The notes under the pieces: generated by a model
What the model was told of the DNA's origin: nothing
Databases searched by the model: none
The model's input: the letters and a program-made list of their open reading frames with translations, nothing else
In this document: piece by piece, positions 1 through 6,565 of the stretch
Layout of the letters: the number at the start of each line of letters is the position of its first letter
Position numbering within the stretch: the stretch's first letter is position 1
NCBI GenBank assembly: GCA_021778935.1
Contig: JAJYBQ010000052.1
Location: 1-11,637, forward strand
Length of the DNA: 11,637 nucleotides
From: Pseudomonadota bacterium
GTDB lineage: Bacteria > Pseudomonadota > Gammaproteobacteria > Burkholderiales > Burkholderiaceae
Direction of reading: 5' to 3'
Translations under genes and position numbers: made by a program

Positions 1-82
1 GGTCGCCCGCATACCAGTAGCTCATCACGAGAACCGTGCCGAGAATGGCGACCGCGACCCAGCTTGCGATTCGTTCGCCCAT
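1..82 (-). CDS. lptC: LPS export ABC transporter periplasmic protein LptC (N-terminal fragment, runs off the window)
   Basis: Only the first 27 codons are present. They read MGERIASW followed by a hydrophobic stretch (VAVAILGTVLVMSYWYAG). This is the single N-terminal membrane anchor expected of LptC, the bitopic inner-membrane protein that passes lipopolysaccharide from LptBFG to LptA. The sequence is too short to identify by itself. The call rests on this topology and on position: the ATG lies 7 bases after the kdsC stop, and kdsD-kdsC-lptC-lptA-lptB is the usual proteobacterial order. The ATG at 82 is the only in-frame start nearby, with a weak GAG about 7 bases upstream. Confidence 0.75.
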   Translation of the reverse strand, partial: MGERIASWVAVAILGTVLVMSYWYAGD

Positions 83-89
83 CGCCCGC

Positions 90-653
90 TCACACCCACT
101 CCTGCAGCAGCGGCTCCAGACGGCGCTGCGCCTGCAGCACGTACTGCGCCAGATCGCGGACGGCGCCCCGTCCGCCGGGCGAGGGGGCGACCCAGTGCGC
201 CCGCTCACGCACTTCCGGCAAGGCGTCCGCCGGTGCGGCGGCAAACCCGGCGAGGGCGAGCGCGGATAGATCGATCCAGTCGTCGCCCATGTAGGCGCAT
301 TCCTGCGGCGCAATGTCGGCATCGGCCGAAATGCGCTGCAAGGCGGTGCGTTTGTCGTCCTGGCCCTGCAGGACGCGGGCGATCCCGAGATCCTTGGCGC
401 GGGCGGTGACGATGCCGGAGCGGCGCCCGGTGATGATCGCCATTTCGATGCCGGCCTGCCGCAATAGCCGGATACCGAACCCGTCCCGCACGTCGAACGC
501 CTTGAGCGCCTCGCCACGGCTGCCGAAATAGAGCCGCCCGTCGGTCAGTACGCCGTCGACATCGAAGGCGACGAGACGAACCCGGGCCGCCCGTCGGGCC
601 GGCGACAGCCGTTCCGAGGTCGCCGATTCCGTCGCCGGAGTGCTGGTGCCCAT
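90..653 (-). CDS. kdsC: 3-deoxy-D-manno-octulosonate 8-phosphate (Kdo8P) phosphatase KdsC
   Basis: This HAD-superfamily hydrolase of 187 residues removes phosphate from Kdo-8-phosphate to give Kdo for the lipid A inner core in the cytoplasm. Motif I is FDVDGVLTDG, with nucleophile D31 and acid/base D33. Motif II is ITGR, with T75. Motif III is K101 in QDDKRTAL. Motif IV is GDDWIDL (123-129), with the Mg-binding aspartates. The length fits C0-type KdsC proteins, which have no cap and work as tetramers. An N-terminal extension of about 25 residues (rich in S, T, A and R) precedes the fold. I chose the ATG at 653 because the kdsD stop overlaps it by one base (TGATG), a typical coupling arrangement. 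A TTG at 656 is the only slightly longer alternative. The gene is co-transcribed with kdsD and lptC by position. Confidence 0.95.
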   Translation of the reverse strand: MGTSTPATESATSERLSPARRAARVRLVAFDVDGVLTDGRLYFGSRGEALKAFDVRDGFGIRLLRQAGIEMAIITGRRSGIVTARAKDLGIARVLQGQDDKRTALQRISADADIAPQECAYMGDDWIDLSALALAGFAAAPADALPEVRERAHWVAPSPGGRGAVRDLAQYVLQAQRRLEPLLQEWV

Positions 654-1672
654 CAAATCACCTTCGCTGCCATCAGGTCGTGCATGTGCAGGGCGCCGCG
701 TACACGGCCCGCTGCATCGATGACGAGCAGCTGGCTCTTGCGCCCGGCGTCGAGCATCTGCGCGGCCTCGGCTGCCAGGGCGTCGGCGGCGATGGTGAGG
801 GGGCTCCGCGTCATCACGTCGGCGACACGGGTTGCCCGGACGTCGGCACCGGCTTCGAGCAGGCGGCGGAGATCGCCATCGGTGAAGATTCCCGCCAGGC
901 TTCCGTCAGGTTCGACGACCGCGGTCATGCCGAGCTGCTTGTGCGAAATTTCGTGCAAGGCGTCCATCACCGTCGCATCCCGGCCGATCATGGGGACCGC
1001 GGCGCCGGTACGCATGACGTCGGCCACGCGGGTCAACAGCTTCCGGCCGAGCGTACCGCCGGGGTGGGATCGCGCGAAATCCTGCGCACCGAACCCGCGG
1101 ACGTCGAGGCAGGCGATCGCCAGCGCATCGCCCATCGCCAGCATCGCAGCCGTCGACGAGGTCGGTGCCAGATTCAGCGGACAGGCCTCGCGCTCGACGC
1201 GGCAGTCGAGATGGACATCTGCCGCGTGCGCCAGCGGCGATCGGCTCGAACCGGTCATCGCGATCAGGGGTGTTCCTTCCCGCTTGACGATTGGCACGAT
1301 GGTCATCAGTTCCGGCGAGTTTCCGGAATTGGACAGACCGATCACGACATCCGCGGGGGTGATCATTCCGAGGTCGCCATGCGCGGCCTCGGCAGCGTGC
1401 ACGAACATCGCCGGCGTGCCGGTCGATGCCAGGGTGGCGGCGATCTTGCGACCGATATGTCCGCTTTTGCCGATGCCGCTTACGACGACTCGGCCGCGGC
1501 AGGCCAGCAGCAGGTTGACCGCGTCGAGGAACGCCTGGTCGAGGCGGTCGGCGAGGGCGGCCACCGCCTGCGCTTCGATCTCGATCACGGAACGCGCCAG
1601 CGCCACGGCGGAGGGACCCGCTCGACGGTCGTGGGCATTTTGCGCGGAAGGGGCGTCGGAGGAATTCGTCAT
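653..1672 (-). CDS. kdsD: D-arabinose 5-phosphate isomerase KdsD (SIS + two CBS domains)
   Basis: The enzyme interconverts D-ribulose 5-phosphate and D-arabinose 5-phosphate, the first committed step of Kdo synthesis. The SIS domain covers about residues 30-200, with VVVSGIGKSGHIGRK, SNSGNSPE and SHPGGTLGRK. The residues matching the E. coli catalytic set K59, E111, E152 and H193 are K69, E121, E162 and H203, so all are present. A CBS pair follows: the first starts near ADVM at 217 and contains GIFTDGDLRR, and the second starts near ADVM at 284 and ends HMHDLMAAKVI. I chose the ATG at 1672 (339 residues; E. coli has 328). An in-frame ATG at 1702 would add ten residues, but it sits within a TATGAT element and its GGAG lies only one base upstream. 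The downstream kdsC overlaps the stop codon. Confidence 0.95.
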   Translation of the reverse strand: MTNSSDAPSAQNAHDRRAGPSAVALARSVIEIEAQAVAALADRLDQAFLDAVNLLLACRGRVVVSGIGKSGHIGRKIAATLASTGTPAMFVHAAEAAHGDLGMITPADVVIGLSNSGNSPELMTIVPIVKREGTPLIAMTGSSRSPLAHAADVHLDCRVEREACPLNLAPTSSTAAMLAMGDALAIACLDVRGFGAQDFARSHPGGTLGRKLLTRVADVMRTGAAVPMIGRDATVMDALHEISHKQLGMTAVVEPDGSLAGIFTDGDLRRLLEAGADVRATRVADVMTRSPLTIAADALAAEAAQMLDAGRKSQLLVIDAAGRVRGALHMHDLMAAKVI

Positions 1673-1697
1673 GATTGTCCGGGAAATCCGGTCGACG

Positions 1698-1728
1698 ATC
1701 ATACTCCGCCGGCCCCAGTCATTGGCAC
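1698..1728 (-). promoter_or_regulatory. weak candidate promoter for kdsD-kdsC-lptC
   Basis: Read on the minus strand, TATGAT (1703-1698, five of six matches to the -10 consensus) is preceded by GTGCCA (four of six matches to -35) at a spacing of 19 bases, which is longer than ideal. Transcription from it would begin near 1691, inside the longer kdsD reading frame, and would favour the ATG at 1672 as the start. It lies in the only spacer upstream of the Kdo cluster, but the match is weak and may be chance. Confidence 0.2.
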
Positions 1729-1765
1729 GAGAATTGCTGTGATTTCCCGGGGGACGCCGCGGTTC

Positions 1766-1778
1766 CCGGATATTCCGG
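1766..1778. repeat. 13-bp dyad in the kdsD / membrane-protein divergent spacer
   Basis: The sequence CCGGA-TAT-TCCGG is a perfect inverted repeat with 5-base arms around 3 bases. It lies between the two divergent genes, 7 bases before a TTGACC element on the plus strand. Its position would suit an operator, but short GC-rich dyads are common in DNA of this composition, so only the symmetry is certain. Confidence 0.35.
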
Positions 1779-1785
1779 ATTCCAT

Positions 1786-1814
1786 TTGACCGACCCGCTG
1801 CCGTCTGCGACGAT
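1786..1814 (+). promoter_or_regulatory. candidate sigma-70 promoter for the BPSS1780-family gene
   Basis: TTGACC (1786-1791, five of six matches to -35) is followed after exactly 17 bases by GACGAT (1809-1814, three of six matches to -10). It points toward the GTG at 1900 and would leave a leader of about 80 bases. The -35 is good but the -10 is poor, so this is a tentative call. Confidence 0.3.
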
Positions 1815-1899
1815 TCGCCCGTCTTGGCATACCCGCATCCGCCTCTGCCGTTCCCGCGCTCGCGGAACGCATCCGACCGCCGAGAGAAAGCGCCGCACC

Positions 1900-2733
1900 G
1901 TGCCGATTGTTTCGTCCTGCCCGGAAATCCTGCTCGCTCCCCGCGTGCCCGCCCTGCGCGGCATCGCCTGGTGGACCGAGTCCGTTACGTGGTTGTTCCG
2001 GGGTATCGCCGGCATCGGGGTCTGGGTGGGGATGCTGCTCATCCTGTTCGGTTCGCTGGCGCTGTTGCACCTCATCCCGTACCTCGGATTCCTGGTGTCC
2101 CACTTGCTGTTCTTCGTGTTCACGGGGGGCCTCATGGTCGCCGCCGACAAGACCGCGCGCGGCCAGACGCCCACGTTCTCCGATTTGTTCGCTGGTTTTG
2201 GACCCAAGGGCGGAGCGCTCCTCGGCGCGGCGCTCGTGCTGCTCGTGGCGAGCATCGGCGCGACCGCGGTCGTCGCTCTGATCGGTGTCGGCAGTTACTT
2301 CGATGCGATGTTCCATGGCGCGGGCCATTTCGATCCGGATTCGCTCCCGGATCTCTCGGGTACCGCTACCGGATCCGGCATGATGGCCTTGGGCTGGCGC
2401 ACGTTCGGGCTGGTCATCCTTGCGCTGGTGCTCTACCTGCCGATCACCATGGCCAGCTGGCTTGCGCCGGCGCTCATCATGCTGCGCGATGCCGCACCCG
2501 GGGAGGCGCTGCGGCTCAGCCTGCGCGCCGGCTGGCGCAACGGTTCCGCGCTGACGATGTATGGCCTGTTCGCCATCGGGCTGGCGCTGCTCGCCACCTT
2601 ACCGGTACTCGTCGGCTGGCTCTTTTTCGGGCCGCTGGCGTACCTGTCGACCTATGCCGCGTCCCGCGACCTGTTCGTGTGCGATGGCCGGGACGGTGAA
2701 GAGGGCGAGGTCGTCGCGGAAATCCTCGACTGA
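1900..2733 (+). CDS. BPSS1780-family polytopic inner-membrane protein
   Basis: The protein is 277 residues long from the GTG at 1900. A short N-terminus leads into VPALRGIAWWTES, the 'PA-R-G--W' entry typical of BPSS1780-family proteins, widespread in betaproteobacteria and without known function. Hydrophobic segments lie at about 36-58, 62-82, 106-132, 168-194 and 217-247 (the last long enough for two passes). Between them is an acidic, glycine-rich loop at about 134-160, and the C-terminal tail is acidic (CDGRDGEEGEV). The reading frame is open upstream to 1675, but residues before the GTG are arginine/proline-rich and unlike this family. A purine-rich GAGAGAAAG lies about 12 bases before the GTG. 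The ATG at 1675 would overlap kdsD and is unlikely. The gene is divergent from kdsD and convergent with the cyclase remnant. No substrate or partner can be inferred from the sequence. Confidence 0.75.
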   Translation: MPIVSSCPEILLAPRVPALRGIAWWTESVTWLFRGIAGIGVWVGMLLILFGSLALLHLIPYLGFLVSHLLFFVFTGGLMVAADKTARGQTPTFSDLFAGFGPKGGALLGAALVLLVASIGATAVVALIGVGSYFDAMFHGAGHFDPDSLPDLSGTATGSGMMALGWRTFGLVILALVLYLPITMASWLAPALIMLRDAAPGEALRLSLRAGWRNGSALTMYGLFAIGLALLATLPVLVGWLFFGPLAYLSTYAASRDLFVCDGRDGEEGEVVAEILD

Positions 2734-2803
2734 GCCGCGCTCGCGTTCCGTCGCCCCGGAGGAGTCCGCAAGTTCCGTAACCGCCGTTCCGATCGAAGCG
2801 CGA

Positions 2804-3168
2804 TCAAGGCGTCTTGCGCGCCACCACCACCCGATTCCGGCCTTCGCGCTTGGCGGCATAGAGCGCCTGATCGGCACGATTACGCGGTCCCCGAGAGGGT
2901 GGCCATACGTATCGTTGATGCGCTTGCAGTGGTCGATGTCGAGCAGGATCAGCGACAGCTGGTCATGGAATTCGGAAGCGCCCTGCCCGGTCTGTGCGGC
3001 GTTGCGCTGGATCTCCTCCAGCACCTCCATGAGACTGGCGCGCGCCGTCAGGATCATCCGCTCGGCCGGTTCCACCATGTGCTGCATATACAGCGAATAC
3101 GTGCGCGACGGCGCCAGGCGCGGCCGCTGCGCCAGTTCCCGGTCGACGGCGTTCTGAAGCCGGGGGCG
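2804..3168 (-). pseudogene. decayed diguanylate cyclase (GGDEF) gene with internal deletions
   Basis: This remnant fills most of the 479-base gap between uvrA and the membrane-protein gene. One minus frame (about 3168 to 2880) encodes an amphipathic helical segment (from ERPRLQNAVDREL to EEIQRNAAQTGQGASEFHDQ). It then runs into LLDIDHCKRINDTYGH and PLGDRV, the metal- and substrate-binding part of a GGDEF domain (DIDHFKxINDxxGHxxGD). At about 2878 the frame changes, and ADQALYAAKREGRNRVVV (the usual GGDEF C-terminus) follows, ending at a TGA at 2804. Compared with typical cyclases, about 85 residues with the GG[D/E]EF signature are missing at that junction. The D-LTGL-NRR segment expected about 30 residues before LLDIDH is absent too, so a second deletion near 2958 is likely. 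No start codon is apparent. It cannot encode an active cyclase. Confidence 0.8.
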
Positions 3169-3178
3169 CTCGCCCGTC

Positions 3179-3190
3179 CATCGGCCGATG
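3179..3190. repeat. 12-bp perfect palindrome just downstream of uvrA
   Basis: CATCGGCCGATG is identical to its reverse complement. It starts 23 bases past the uvrA stop codon, at the boundary with the cyclase remnant. In RNA it could form only a small stem, and no U-run follows in the uvrA direction, so it is not a convincing terminator. It may be a chance palindrome. Confidence 0.3.
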
Positions 3191-3212
3191 ATGGAGTTCC
3201 GTGGGTGTCGGG

Positions 3213-5753
3213 TCAGGCCCGCAGGCCCAGCACCTTCCGCAAGTGCGGTGCGGTACGGCTTTCGGCTGCGGCGGCGACCTCTTCCGGAGTGCCGGCTGCG
3301 AGGATTTGTCCACCGCCTTCGCCGCCGTCCGGGCCGAGGTCGATCACCCAGTCGGCAGACTTGATCACGTCGAGGTTGTGCTCGATGGCGAGGACCGTGT
3401 TTCCCAGGTCGCGCAATCGTCGCAGCACATCGAGCAGCACCGCGATGTCGTGGAAGTGGAGGCCGGTCGTCGGTTCGTCGAGGACGTAGAGCGTGCGCCC
3501 CGGATCCCGCTTCGACAATTCCTGTGACAGCTTGACCCGCTGCGCTTCGCCGCCGGAAAGGGTGGTCGCGCTTTGCCCCAGGCGCAGGTAACCCAGTCCG
3601 ACCTCCGCCAGCGTGCGCAGCCGCCGCTCGAGCGCCGGCACCGCGCGGAAGAACTCCAGCGCCTGATCGACGGTGCAATCAAGCACCTCGGCGATGTTGC
3701 GGCCTTTGTACAGTACGTCGAGCGTTTCGCGGTTGTAGCGGCTTCCCCCGCACACCTCGCAGGGCACGCTCATGTCCGGGAGGAAATGCATTGCCACGGT
3801 GATGACGCCTTCGCCCTGGCACTCCTCGCAGCGACCACCGGCCACGTTGAACGAAAACCGCCCGGCATCGTAGCCGCGGCTGCGCGCCGTGACCGTGGCC
3901 GCGAACAGTTCGCGGACGGCGCCGAAGATCCCGGTATAGGTGGCGGGGTTGCTGCGCGGGCTGCGGCCGATCGGCGCCTGATCCACGGTCACGACCCGGT
4001 CGACGTGTTCCGCACCGTCCAGTCCGTCGTAGGGCGCGGCTCCGCGCCCGGCCGTGCCGCCGCGTGCCAGCGCGGGCACCAAGGTGTCGAGGACGAGGGT
4101 CGATTTTCCGGAACCGGACACGCCGGTCACGCAGACCAGGCAGCCCAGCGGCACTGCCAGATCGATGCCCCGCAGGTTGTTACCCCGCGCGCCGCGCAGG
4201 CGCAGCCATTGCGGGCCGGCGGATGCGCGCTGCATGGGCACCGGGATCGAACGGCGGCCGGCAAGATAGTCGCCGGTGAGCGATTGCGGATCTGCGGCAA
4301 CCGCTTCGGGCGTGCCCTGCGCGACCACCGTGCCGCCGAGCGCGCCGGCGCCGGGCCCCATGTCGACGAGGTGGTCCGCGGCGCGCATCATGTCTTCGTC
4401 GTGTTCGACTACGAGCACGGTATTGCCGAGGTCGCGCAGGCGCTCGAGGGTATGGATCAGGCGGGCATTGTCGCGCGGATGCAGGCCGATCGACGGCTCG
4501 TCGAGTACGTAGAGCACGCCCGCCAAGCCGGCGCCGATCTGGGACGCGAGGTGGATGCGTTGCGCTTCGCCGCCCGAAAGCGTGTCGGCGCTGCGTGCCA
4601 GGGTGAGGTATCCCAGGCCGATCTCATCGAGCAGGCGCACGCGACCGGCAATTTCTCCGATGATGCGCGCCCCCACGGCGTGTCGCGGTCCGGTGATCGC
4701 CAGCGTTTCGAAGTACGCGCGAGCCTGGGTCGCCGGCATCGATTCGATTTCGTGGATCGCGTGCCGTTGCGGCCCGGCCCCGACGAACACGAAGCGCGCC
4801 TCGCGCCGCAGGCGGGCGCCGCCGCAGTCCGGGCAGGGATCGCGCGCTGCTTCGGCCACCTCCTGTGCGGCTTCCGCGTCGGCGCTGCCGCGCGCCACCA
4901 CGCCGAGCCCGCCGCACCGCGGACAGGCGCCCGCCGGGTTGTTGAACGAAAACAGCCGCGGCTCCAGCGCGGGCGCCGCGTAGCCGCACTGCGCGCAGGC
5001 GTGCCGGCTGGAAAACAGCGTTTCGGCGCCGGTCTCAGGCTCGGCGAGCAGCGCCGTTGCGCCGGTCAGCTTGAGCGCGGTTTCGAGCGACTCCGCCAAT
5101 CGCGACCGTGCTTGCGGGTTGACGCGCAGACGGTCGACGACAACCTCGAGCCGCGGCGTCACCCCCGCCGTCGCCACCGCAGCCATGCGATCCGCGTCGA
5201 CGACCGTGCCGTCGACGCGGAACCGGACGAAGCCGCGTGCGCGCAGGTCGTCGATCCGGGCGGCGACCGGCCCGCCCTCTTCCCGGTGCAGCGGCGCGAG
5301 AATGTGCAGCATGGTGCCGGCGGGACGCAACATGGCCTCGTCGACCATTTGCGCCACACTCTGCGCGGCCAGTGCTACGTCGGGATGGTCGGGACAATGG
5401 GGTTGGCCGACGCGGGCGAACAACAGCCGGAGGTGATCGTGAATCTCCGTCACCGTACCCACGGTCGAGCGCGGATTGGCGGCCGCGCGCGCCTGCCGGA
5501 TCGCGATCGCCGGGCTCAGGCCCTCGATCGAATCGACGTCGGGCCGTTCCATCCGCGGCAGGAATTGGCGCGCGTATGCCGACAGCGACTCGACATACCG
5601 GCGCTGGCCTTCGGCATAGAGGGTGTCGAAGGCCAGGGAACTCTTGCCGGACCCCGATGGGCCGGTGATGACGATCAGGCGGCCGCGCGGCAGGTCGAGG
5701 TCGACTTCGCGCAGGTTGTGACTGCGCGCGCCGCGCACGCGGATCGGGTTCAT
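3213..5753 (-). CDS. uvrA: UvrA, excinuclease ABC subunit A, lacking the insertion domain
   Basis: This damage-recognition ATPase of nucleotide excision repair loads UvrB onto DNA lesions. Walker A motifs are at 31-38 (GPSGSGKS) and 544-551 (GVSGSGKS). ABC signatures LSGGEAQR are at 392-399 and 732-739. Walker B motifs end in LDEP at 417-420 and 758-761, and switch histidines are at 451 and 792. Zinc cysteines are C253/C256, C277/C280, C307/C310 and C642/C645/C665/C668. The UvrB-binding region (about 119-250) is present, so this is not a UvrA2-type paralogue. The oddity is length: 846 residues against 940 in E. coli. The whole difference lies between C280 and C307, where 26 residues replace about 125, removing the insertion domain of signature domain I. 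The frame is open and all catalytic motifs are intact. The ATG follows ntrX by 69 bases without a clear Shine-Dalgarno. The start [14 protein letters not shown] matches the family. Confidence 0.96.
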   Translation of the reverse strand: MNPIRVRGARSHNLREVDLDLPRGRLIVITGPSGSGKSSLAFDTLYAEGQRRYVESLSAYARQFLPRMERPDVDSIEGLSPAIAIRQARAAANPRSTVGTVTEIHDHLRLLFARVGQPHCPDHPDVALAAQSVAQMVDEAMLRPAGTMLHILAPLHREEGGPVAARIDDLRARGFVRFRVDGTVVDADRMAAVATAGVTPRLEVVVDRLRVNPQARSRLAESLETALKLTGATALLAEPETGAETLFSSRHACAQCGYAAPALEPRLFSFNNPAGACPRCGGLGVVARGSADAEAAQEVAEAARDPCPDCGGARLRREARFVFVGAGPQRHAIHEIESMPATQARAYFETLAITGPRHAVGARIIGEIAGRVRLLDEIGLGYLTLARSADTLSGGEAQRIHLASQIGAGLAGVLYVLDEPSIGLHPRDNARLIHTLERLRDLGNTVLVVEHDEDMMRAADHLVDMGPGAGALGGTVVAQGTPEAVAADPQSLTGDYLAGRRSIPVPMQRASAGPQWLRLRGARGNNLRGIDLAVPLGCLVCVTGVSGSGKSTLVLDTLVPALARGGTAGRGAAPYDGLDGAEHVDRVVTVDQAPIGRSPRSNPATYTGIFGAVRELFAATVTARSRGYDAGRFSFNVAGGRCEECQGEGVITVAMHFLPDMSVPCEVCGGSRYNRETLDVLYKGRNIAEVLDCTVDQALEFFRAVPALERRLRTLAEVGLGYLRLGQSATTLSGGEAQRVKLSQELSKRDPGRTLYVLDEPTTGLHFHDIAVLLDVLRRLRDLGNTVLAIEHNLDVIKSADWVIDLGPDGGEGGGQILAAGTPEEVAAAAESRTAPHLRKVLGLRA

Positions 5754-5764
5754 CGCGCGGTTGA

Positions 5765-5789
5765 AACCGGTTGGCGTCGAACGGTTCGA
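5765..5789. promoter_or_regulatory. pair of palindromes in the ntrX-uvrA spacer (candidate operator)
   Basis: AACCGGTT (5765-5772) and TCGAAC-G-GTTCGA (5777-5789) are both perfect dyads. They lie 12 to 36 bases upstream of the uvrA start. The CTGT-N8-ACAG pattern of a beta/gammaproteobacterial LexA box was not found here. Either dyad could be an operator or a small RNA stem (UCGAA-CCG-UUCGA in the transcript); the sequence alone cannot decide. Confidence 0.35.
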
Positions 5790-5822
5790 GCGTTCGCGCC
5801 GCGGCGGGCTTCCGGCCGTTTT

Positions 5823-6548
5823 CTAGATTTCGGCTTCAGCCGGTCCGTCATAGCGCTCGGTACGCCGCACGCCCCGGCCTAGTTCGACACCCAGCTGCTT
5901 GAGCTTGCGGTAGAGGTGCGTGCGCTCCAGCCCGGCCCGATCGGCGACGCGGGTCATGCTGTAGTTTTCCTTGACGAGGAGATGCTCGAAGTAGATGCGC
6001 TCGAACTGGTCGCGCGCATCCCGCAAGGGCTGATCCAGGTTGATGCTCAGCGCCGCTGCCTCGTTGCCGGCAGGTGGCGCCTCGGGAAATGGTGCCGTTA
6101 CGGTACCGTTTGCCGCTGGGCCGCCCGGCTCGGAGGCGCCCCCGCCGGCAAGGCTCGCAGGCCGGGCGGGTTCCCGGCGCTGTTGGCCGTGGCGCAATCC
6201 ATCACGGACCGCGCTCAGCAGGCGGGAGAGCGTGATCGGTTTTTCCAGGAAATCCAGTGCGCCCAGGCGGGTTGCCTCCACCGCGGTCTCGAGCGTGGCA
6301 TGTCCCGACATCATGATGACCGGGGCGTGCAACTGGCCTGCGGCCACCCACTCCTTGAGCAAGGTCACACCGTCGGTGTCCGGCATCCAGATGTCGAGCA
6401 AAACCAGATCGGGAGGCGTCTGTTCCCGGTGGATCCGCGCTCGCGCAGCATTTTCGGCCGTCACCACGACATGCCCCTCGTCCGAGAGGATCTCCGACAG
6501 CAATTCCCGAATTCCGACTTCGTCGTCGACAACCAATATGTTTGCCAT
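5823..6548 (-). CDS. ntrX: NtrX-like response regulator (receiver + Fis-type HTH, no AAA+ domain)
   Basis: This is a cytoplasmic DNA-binding response regulator of 241 residues. The receiver domain (about 1-120) has acidic pocket D8/D9, phosphoacceptor D52 in LLDIWMPDTDG, S81 in MMSGHA and K103 in LEKPI. A proline/alanine/glycine-rich linker (about 125-165) follows, then a Fis-type helix-turn-helix (about 174-222) ending SMTRVADRAGLERTHLYRKLKQLGV. Classical NtrX carries a sigma-54-interacting AAA+ domain between these parts. Here it is absent, as in other Burkholderiales regulators of this locus, so activation of sigma-54 RNA polymerase is not expected. I chose the ATG at 6548 (MANILVVDDE) because NtrX proteins start this way and AGG lies just upstream; a TTG at 6569 is an unlikely longer start. 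It follows ntrY by 17 bases, so NtrY is the presumed partner kinase. Confidence 0.88.
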   Translation of the reverse strand: MANILVVDDEVGIRELLSEILSDEGHVVVTAENAARARIHREQTPPDLVLLDIWMPDTDGVTLLKEWVAAGQLHAPVIMMSGHATLETAVEATRLGALDFLEKPITLSRLLSAVRDGLRHGQQRREPARPASLAGGGASEPGGPAANGTVTAPFPEAPPAGNEAAALSINLDQPLRDARDQFERIYFEHLLVKENYSMTRVADRAGLERTHLYRKLKQLGVELGRGVRRTERYDGPAEAEI

Positions 6549-6565
6549 GACCTGCTTTGCTTGCG

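Noticed and set aside
680..1789. Plus-strand open frames of 350-370 codons opposite kdsD
   Set aside because: These are shadows of kdsD; no domain or motif is recognisable and the composition is low-complexity.
2748..2775. Possible terminator between the convergent membrane-protein gene and cyclase remnant (CGGA-GGAG-TCCG)
   Set aside because: It has a four-base stem and no T-run; this is too weak to call.
5777..5789. TCGAAC-G-GTTCGA as an SOS box for uvrA
   Set aside because: The half-sites resemble Gram-positive or alphaproteobacterial LexA elements, but the spacing (1 base) is wrong and betaproteobacterial LexA uses CTGT-N8-ACAG.
3573..5882. Very long plus-strand open frame (about 769 codons) opposite uvrA
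   Set aside because: It is antisense to a confidently identified gene. Its product is arginine/alanine/histidine-rich without recognisable motifs, as expected from the complement of GC-rich codons.
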